From Marsupella aquatica (taxonomy: Eukaryota; Marchantiophyta), in contig OZ316892.1 of assembly GCA_973895155.1 (NCBI GenBank), positions 30,814,001 through 30,878,000 on the forward strand: a stretch of 64,000 nucleotides of DNA, in the 5' to 3' direction. The notes under the pieces were generated by a model. It ran no database searches. It saw only the letters and a list, made by a program, of their open reading frames with translations, and was not told the DNA's origin. Positions 58,133 to 64,000 of this stretch are shown here, piece after piece (position 1 is the first letter of the stretch; each line of letters begins with the position of its first letter). Made by a program: the position numbers and the translations under genes.

Positions 58133-58420
58133 ATGAACGTCTCTAGGAACGTTGTACAGACCCCAGAGAAGCCATTTGTTCTCCCCTCTTATGCTGAAAA
58201 GGCGGCACGACGGGCAGATTCAGTCAGGACGCTTACTTGGGAGAGTAAGGGTCTTAGACTCAGGAGAGGCTCAGATAGAAAGTTTGTGCAGAATCACTTC
58301 ATAGATGATATTGCAAAATCCAAGTATGTGGACGACAAAGCAGAGTCCACTGATAGATCAGAAAGTAGCAGTTCTGAATTGGGCTCAGAGTCGAGTGGTG
58401 GTTGTGGATCTAGTCTTTAG
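58133..58420 (+). CDS. Small basic/Ser-rich ORF in the MULE, 95 codons
   Basis: ATG at 58133 (MNVSRNVVQTPEKPFVLPSY), then basic residues (KGLRLRRGSDRKFVQNHF) and an acidic Ser-rich end SESSSSELGSESSGG. It lies downstream of the ParB-methyltransferase gene in the same orientation and before two palindromes. It may be a separate small gene or a last exon. No family recognised. Confidence 0.4.
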   Translation: MNVSRNVVQTPEKPFVLPSYAEKAARRADSVRTLTWESKGLRLRRGSDRKFVQNHFIDDIAKSKYVDDKAESTDRSESSSSELGSESSGGCGSSL

Positions 58421-58494
58421 TTTTCTTTGTTTTATTTACCCGTTTATGGAGAACGACGACACTCAATAAGAAGCCGTGACATGTCAAATTAGAG

Positions 58495-58573
58495 TAGTGC
58501 CCGGCGCTATTACTGTAGCCGGTAGTTCAAAGAGGTTTTTATTTGGTTGTTTTCCTTATAGCGCCCGATGCTA
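58495..58573 (+). repeat. MULE palindromes 16-17, right end
   Basis: TAGTGCCCGGCGCTA at 58495-58509 and TAGCGCCCGATGCTA at 58559-58573, about 150-230 bp from the right terminus. Confidence 0.88.
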
Positions 58574-58687
58574 GTATAAATGTACTCAATGGCCGCTTCA
58601 CGTCCAATATATGTGACAAATTTTCATACCCTTCGGTGTCTTTTTTTGGGTGCACATTTGCTGGTATGAGTTTTGTTGTTTGTTGTT

Positions 58688-58731
58688 TGCTGTTTACTGT
58701 TTGCTGTCACGGAGAGATCCCCCCATTTCTC
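58688..58731 (-). repeat. MULE right terminal inverted repeat and target duplication
   Basis: Inverted partner of the left end, ending at 58722, followed by the second CCATTTCTC at 58723-58731. Inward of it is a run of TGTTTGC/TGTTGTT units. Confidence 0.85.
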
Positions 58732-61586
58732 TCTTTCCTTGACTGCGCCGGCCAACTCTCCTTGGGTCCGAGTCAGTTTATCTTTGATAATCTGATTGTC
58801 AGATTGAGCGGTATCCAACTGCCCCTGCATGATGTTTAGCTCATGCCGCTTAATCCGCAGCTCATCTTGGGCTTTCTTGGCCACTTGCAGGACTTCCACC
58901 TTGGCTTCCTTCTCCCTAAGCCGCCGGATGACCTCGTCCTTTTTGCTTCTCTCCAAAGCCACCGCTTCTTCTAATCGGTGCTTTTCCAACATCTCCCTCT
59001 GGAAAAAGGGTCCCTGCTCCAACTCCTCCCCAAAGATGCTGACCGCCAGGTCCCCACACATCTCCCCGTACTCCATGGCTCTATCCTTAGCATAGGTGGA
59101 GTAACTAGAAGTCATCAGCATCAACCACCGCGGCCTCTGCTCCCAAGCCACCTTGCGGATTTCTTCTACGGTGGCAAGAGGGTTGCTTCTTTTTTTGGCA
59201 AGCCGCCTGATGTCCTCCGGCCAATCTCCTCCTGGTAAATCCTTCTCACTAGCCAGGGCTGCTTTCTCTTCCTCCCTAAGTCGCTCCTGAAATTCTTGTG
59301 CCATCTGCTTTATGCCGTGAAAGCTCGGGGGAGCAACCTCTGGTTGGGGAGACTCGGGGCTACTCTGCTGGGTGGGGTCCCCTCAAACTACTCTTGGAAG
59401 TGTGGGGATAAATCGGCCACAGGTCCTTACTCCTGGAACAAGATGATCCAACCCATAGCCGGAGTTATCATTGTTGTAGTCCTCCATCGCCTCCTCCACT
59501 ACTTGGACTCCCGACTTCTCCCTTTGTTCCCTTGGTCCAGTCGTGAAAATGGCCTTACAGATCACGGGCTTTGGTTCTGGTTTCCAGGCTGTCGTCTCCC
59601 TCTGCTCTTCGCGGGAAGGAGCCTTAGGCTGCTCTGCCTCTGATTCGGGGCTTGAGGCTCCCACATACATTCGCACTCCCGGCTTGTGTTCTGGCCTCCG
59701 TCTCTCCTTGGCTCCGGTAAAGGGGTCTTCCCTTCTGAGTCGGCTTAGGCCGACCTCTGGGGCAGCGTCCTGTATCGGTGCCGTTGCCGTTGCTGGAACC
59801 AGTGTTGGTGCCGTTCTCTTTTCCTTCTCCAGCAATTTCAGCAGATTTTGCATGCCTGGTTGCTGCATCGGCAAGTCTTCTTTCCTTGGCCGAAACACCT
59901 GCTCGATTGTAGGACTGTTGGGCTGGTTGGGCTTCTCTGGTGCCGGCCCCTGCTCCGGAACCTCCTCCGGTGCCCTTGCCGATAGGGGAAGTATTGGGGC
60001 AAATATTTGACTTCTGGCATACCGGCACAATAGCGGCATGTGATAGCCAAGCCGGGACACGCTTCCCACGCCGATCATCTGCTGTTCCTCCTTCAAGATT
60101 TTCTTCAATTGGTTGAGGAGGTACCCGTTGTAATCCCGGCTTGGGTCTGGCCTTTCTGCTAGGTAGACCTGAGCCTTGCCGATCTCTGCCCTCGGCAAGT
60201 TACAATGCATGGTCACCCGCAAGAAATCGATCATCTCTCCGATGTGTGGGTTAGTGCAGGTGTTCCGGAAGAAGCCATTCTTTGTTGATGGTCCTGGGAA
60301 TGACCGGAACTCCTTGTCAGGTAAGGTCTTCCTGGTATCAACCTTGGTCTTATTACCCATCGACAAGCCAAACACCTCGGCAATCACCCGGGGAGTGAGA
60401 TAGAAATCCTTCCCATACACCCTCGTGGAATTGGTCTCGGGTTCCCATGCATCCCACGAATTCTAATAAGTCTGAGTTTGGCACCTCCGGCTTCAGCCAT
60501 GGTAATCTTACGAAGGCTTCCAAGCCGAATTCGGCCATGAAGCCTTGGTACTTCTTGGTCTGCATGGCCGTAAAGCATGCATCCTCCTCCCGTGCAAAGT
60601 GCAATTGCACTTCCTCCGGTAGGGTCGCCGCCCAGCCTTTCCAAGTGTCATCGTTTGTTGGAATGGCATTGATGGGATTGACCTCTTCCACTTTGGCTTC
60701 TCCCTGCCTCCTGCTCTGCTGCTCTGCTGGCTTCCTTGGTGCCGCCGACCTCGTTCTTTTTTCCGGGGTGGCCTCTTTGTTGTTGTTTCCTTTCCTCTTC
60801 ATCTCGGCTGCCGTGGATGTTTCTCCTAGCAAGGTTGCCTTTGTCCACCCCTCCGTGTTACCCTTCAACTCCCAGTGTAGGTCGTTGCAACGATTGATGG
60901 CTTCCCGGATGCCGATGATTCTGTTTTCGCAAAACAGAAGGTCGTCAAGCTGATTGGCAGTAGGAGTCCACAAGAACTTGGCCTTGATAAGTTCTCCTCC
61001 TAAGAAACCGTCTTCTGCAGTTCCCAGAGCCAAGCAAGCTCCTGCCGTTCTTGAGCTGCTCTCTCCAATTCTTTGTCCTGGTAAGTCCTAACGTACTCAC
61101 CTGCCCGTTCAAACAGGCATCCCCAAAAATGTGCCACTTGATTGACGTTGCTCATACCCTCCTTGAGTTGATCATTGGTATCTGTTCCCACCCCGAGTGC
61201 TTGCCTAAGCAACTGACAGCATTTGGCCTCCCGTAGTCGTCTCCCCAGTTCATTCTTGCAAATGAGCCACTATTCCTCGCAAGCGGTCCTTACCCCTCTC
61301 CTCCTCTAGTCTTCCCTCCCGTTGGTCACCCCTAGCCGCCGACGCTTAGCGTGCCCTAACCCTAATTGTGTTCTCTCCCCCGGCGTCCTTACTTCCGGCC
61401 TCGTCCCGGGTTCCATAGTCACCCTTAATTGTTTATATTTTCCTTGTTTTTGTTCCTATACTAAGGTGTTTCCAAGGTACACTCCTGCTTTACCATGTAA
61501 ACCGGGATAGTGATTCCTGGCTAGGCATCACACCTCGTCAAAGTTTTGGATAAACTTCGTCATATCCTACCCGTAGTACCTACAAG

Positions 61587-62173
61587 TGTTCCAAGGGAGT
61601 GTGGCCGAGGTGCTCAAACCCTTGGGTCTTCAAGTAACATGCATGCTTTGGGTGGAGAATGATTTTGTGAACATTCTCCCCCATCTGATGCATGATTAAT
61701 TTGGCCACCGCGACGGTGGCTATAGGTAGGCCGGATACTGAGGCCGGCTCCTTCCGCTTCCTACCCCGAGAATGGTTTTGTGGAATGGAGATATGAAAGT
61801 ATTTGGTAAAAACTATCAAACTTTTTCACTTTTGAGCACTATATTAAGATCATTTGAAGCAATCAACAACTTTATAATCTATTTTGATCTTTGAAGTAAA
61901 GTTATGGAGGAAAATGAAGAAATCCAAATTTTCATGAAGAATCGCTTTGGACAAAAACCGAAGAAACTTGCTTTTCCATTGAAGAATCGTTTTTGGAGAA
62001 TCTACAATAACTTTGATAGTGTTATAAGGGACAAAACCCTAACCCTACTTACCCTAGAACATAGGAGGTTACATAACCGCCATACCATGTACTACATAGG
62101 GAGAGATTTCCACTCCCACAATGCAATGAAGGAAGTGAGCTTGCTGGTGTATTGAATGTCCATGATTAATCCA
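61587..62173 (+). mobile_element. Probable 5' LTR of a copia element
   Basis: A TG start is proposed at 61587 (TGTTCCAAGGGAGTG) and a CA end at about 62173 from the position of the primer-site-like sequence that follows. The length of about 590 bp suits copia LTRs. The second LTR is outside the window, so boundaries are tentative. Confidence 0.45.
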
Positions 62174-62193
62174 TATCACGTTATCAACACGAC
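62174..62193 (+). promoter_or_regulatory. Copia primer-binding-site-like sequence
   Basis: TATCACGTTATCAACACGA follows the proposed LTR end. Many plant copia elements have a TTATCA-containing primer region at this place. About 335 bp of leader separate it from the gag ATG. Confidence 0.5.
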
Positions 62194-62527
62194 TCTATCC
62201 TTGGAGCACAATTCTTGATTTTTCCTTAAGCAATTGATTCAGTGAATCGATATGCACATTTCGAATTATTGATTGAACCAAGGATCAAATTTTTTTTCTC
62301 AAACAACACCTTGAAGGATCAGGAGCGCAGACATCTGAACACCGAATACCCACATTGAAATTTGCTCTTTGATCAATGCGAGGAAGTTTCTTCTTCACTG
62401 TTTTCTTTCCATTTGAATTTCTTAGACCTCAATGCCACAACTGATTTAAAGAATTCAGGCAGAGCATAACTCACAAATCGCTTGATATAACTCGATTTGA
62501 GATCCTATCATCATAACTTCCATCACC

Positions 62528-64000
62528 ATGAATTCAATAGAGAAGCTTCAATTTAAGGCTCTAACTATTGATGGTGCCAATTATTTCTCCTGGTCACTTG
62601 ATGTCGAAGCATATCTTTACTCAAAAGACCTATAGGACGCTATTTTAACCGATGCAGGCCTAACATTACAGCAAAAGGCGAGAGCATTAATCTTCATACG
62701 CCACCACCTTGTAGAGCCACTCAAGATTCAATATCTCAATCAATACAACCCTCGAATTCTTTGGGAAGATCTCAAATCACGGTTTGATCACATGAGCCTA
62801 GTCTCTCTGCCGGCCGCACGCCACGACTGGATAAATTTGCGTGTACAGGACCACACTTCTATATCAAACTACAACGGAGAACTTTTTTGCATCACCTCTC
62901 AACTCGCAATCTGTGGCCACCCAATTAATGACGCCGAGCAGATTGAAAGAACCCTATCAACATTCAGTGCCAGAAATCTCATCCTTGCATCCCAATACCA
63001 AAACATGGGTTTTACAAAATATTATGAGCTAATTGCTCATATGCTTCTTGCTGAGAAGCACCAAATACTCCTACTGGAAAATGCAAAATCTTGCCCACCA
63101 GGTACAGCCGCTCCACCACCCAAACCTGAAATCAATTTCAACAGACAAAATGATAAGATCCGAGGCAAAGGACGTGGCACATTCAGGGGGAGAGGACAAC
63201 GACCATTTATCAGAGGCAGAAACCAACAAAGGGGCAGAGGCTATGGACAATTCCATAATTTGGAATACCAATCTTCTGGACATTTTTATCGAGGAAGAGG
63301 ACAACGTGGACAAGGTAATGGATACAGAGGCAGAGGCCGTAGCGGAGGCCGTGGCCGAGGACCTAATAGTTGGACCAGAGAGAACGAAAATCTGACTGAA
63401 TGTTTCAGGTGCGGCACAAAGAGTCACCTACAGAAAAATTGCCGATCTCCTGCCCACCTGGTCCAACTTTATAAACAAAGCATGGAATTACCTAGTAATG
63501 AAGCCCATGGAAACTATATGGAAACTACAGATGATATTGAGGGATATGCACCAGAAGTACATACTGCCCAATTAGGAGCTAATCCCTCTATGCTCGACGA
63601 TCATCACAACTGTATTGTCGATAGCGGCACATCTCATTCCATCCTATGCCATAAAGATTATTTCCTACGTATCACTCCATCCCACAGATCCATGACAACC
63701 ATAACTGGACCTAATCATATAGAGGAAGGTTATGGTCCAGCACAAGTCAGATTCCCCAAGGGCACAATTCTCCACATAGACTCCGCCATTTATGCTCCGC
63801 GGGCTACTCGAAACCTGATAAGTTTCAGTGATATACGCGCCAATAAATTCCACATTCATACAGAGACATGTGGCAACCGTGAGGTCCTACATATCCTAGA
63901 AAATACCACATCAGGGAGATTAGTGCGAGAGATACTCCCCGTATATCCCCCAGGACTCTACATCACCCGAATCTATTCATATCATGCTACAAGTACTTCA
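62528..64000 (+). pseudogene. Copia gag-protease polyprotein, 5' part, one stop
   Basis: ATG 62528 (MNSIEKLQFKALTIDGANYF) opens a UBN2-type gag with YFSWSLDVEAYL and LWEDLKSRFDH. A TAG lies at about 62633 (KDL*DAIL); beyond it the frame is open to the window edge, 491 codons in all. Next come an RG-rich stretch (about residues 210-285), the zinc knuckle CFRCGTKSHLQKNC (C-x2-C-x4-H-x4-C) and the aspartic protease motif HNCIVDSGTSHSIL. Integrase and reverse transcriptase would follow outside the window. Apart from the one stop it looks young compared with its neighbours. Confidence 0.88.

Larger units (their letters stand above)
42362..58722. mobile_element. Giant Mutator-like element (MULE) with ParB-methyltransferase cargo
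   Basis: Both junctions carry CCATTTCTC(T) (42352-42361 and 58723-58732), a 9-10-bp duplication as MULEs make. Imperfect terminal inverted repeats are present. The element encodes a MULE transposase with GCM/WRKY-like zinc, DDE-type and SWIM parts on the minus strand, and a ParB-like/DNA methyltransferase-like gene on the plus strand. Two small frames (52647, 58133) are also present. Length is 16,361 bp; removing the nested block 45964-52080 leaves about 10.2 kb. Seventeen TAGCGCCNGGCGCTA palindromes occur only inside it. All genes carry lesions, so this copy is inactive. Confidence 0.88.
41332..61416 (-). pseudogene. LTR-internal ORF, copy F/G, split by the MULE
   Basis: N-terminal and middle parts lie at 58723-61416 and the C-terminal part at 41332-42360. 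Motifs in order: SNVNQVAHFWGCLFERA, DFYLTPRVIAEVFGLSMGN, NGFFRNTCTNPHIGEMIDF, RLGYHMPLLCRYAR, VRTCGRFIPTLPRVV, then the coiled coil, which is cut at REKW. It resumes at EKWKRELRDAEEAH and ends ASIEDQPPMS at 41332. The 345-codon block 59383-60420 is open throughout. Frameshifts occur near 60420-60470 and 61010. Only the MULE insertion separates the halves; TSD copies are at both junctions. Confidence 0.8.
40415..61532 (-). mobile_element. Solo LTR, copy F/G, split by the 16.4-kb MULE
   Basis: On the plus strand it begins TGTGGTGCGTCCCATGG (40415) and ends CTAGGCATCACA (61532). Flanks are CCTTG (40410-40414) and CCTCG (61533-61537), a 5-bp duplication with one difference. The left part stops in the codons for EKWKRELRD at 42360, and the right part resumes in the same codons at 58723. 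Without the MULE the copy is about 4.75 kb, as expected for the family. It is thus one solo LTR with a large later insertion. Confidence 0.9.

Noticed and set aside
61597-61660. tRNA-like GTGGCCGAGG stretch (box A-like)
   Set aside because: No cloverleaf or box B at the right distance could be drawn; it lies in the proposed copia LTR.
61904-62155. 83-codon frame
   Set aside because: It lies inside the proposed copia LTR, has no motif and is probably chance.

Overview
The window is a piece of a large, transposon-rich plant nuclear genome. The evidence is a CACTA (Tnp2) transposase, a plant L1-type LINE, Ty3/gypsy and Ty1/copia elements, a Mutator-like element (MULE) whose transposase has a GCM/WRKY-like zinc domain and a SWIM finger, spliceosomal introns, and fragments of an EDM2-like PHD protein. 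The species cannot be named from the sequence. I see no intact host gene, tRNA, rRNA or CRISPR. Nearly every reading frame is broken.

Layout. 1-5652 (minus): CACTA transposase remains, followed upstream by F-box-like, tandem BRCT-like and EDM2-like PHD fragments. 6192-13229 (minus), 14531-23822 (plus), 16144-20759 (plus), 34975-39330 (plus) and 40415-61532 (minus) are five copies of one giant LTR. Each is about 4.4-4.7 kb once insertions are removed, runs TG...CA, and contains a reading frame of about 1,190 codons. Four copies are solo LTRs with 5-bp target duplications: GTACT, GCAGC, ATACG and CCTTG/CCTCG. The fifth (14531-23822) is split by one of them and leads straight into a primer binding site and gag, so it is a 5' LTR. 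24766-29990 is a LINE. 30304-34308 (minus) is the 5' LTR of another gypsy-type element and also carries a long frame. 61587-64000 is the start of a copia element.

The most interesting object lies inside the last LTR copy. A 16.4-kb MULE (42362-58722) is bounded by a 9-10-bp target duplication and imperfect terminal inverted repeats. It was later hit by a gypsy fragment (45964-52080), which contains a further solo LTR (48098-52055). Without that nest the MULE is about 10.2 kb. It has a MULE transposase on the minus strand and, on the plus strand, an intron-containing gene joining a ParB-like domain (DGNHR motif) to a beta-class DNA amino-methyltransferase-like domain. Seventeen copies of a 15-bp palindrome, consensus TAGCGCCNGGCGCTA, are spread over its non-coding DNA and occur in every intron I could define. 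None was found in the nested insertions or in the rest of the window.

A theme recurs: several elements carry their own private short iterated motif in non-coding DNA beside a long, poorly characterised frame. Examples are TAGCGCC..GGCGCTA in the MULE, GGACGCTT..AAAGCGTC in the LTR at 48-52 kb, and ACTCGTAACTAGT in the LTR at 30-34 kb. By analogy with the VANC anti-silencing proteins of Arabidopsis VANDAL MULEs, which bind short iterated motifs of their own element, these may be element-specific recognition systems. That is inference.
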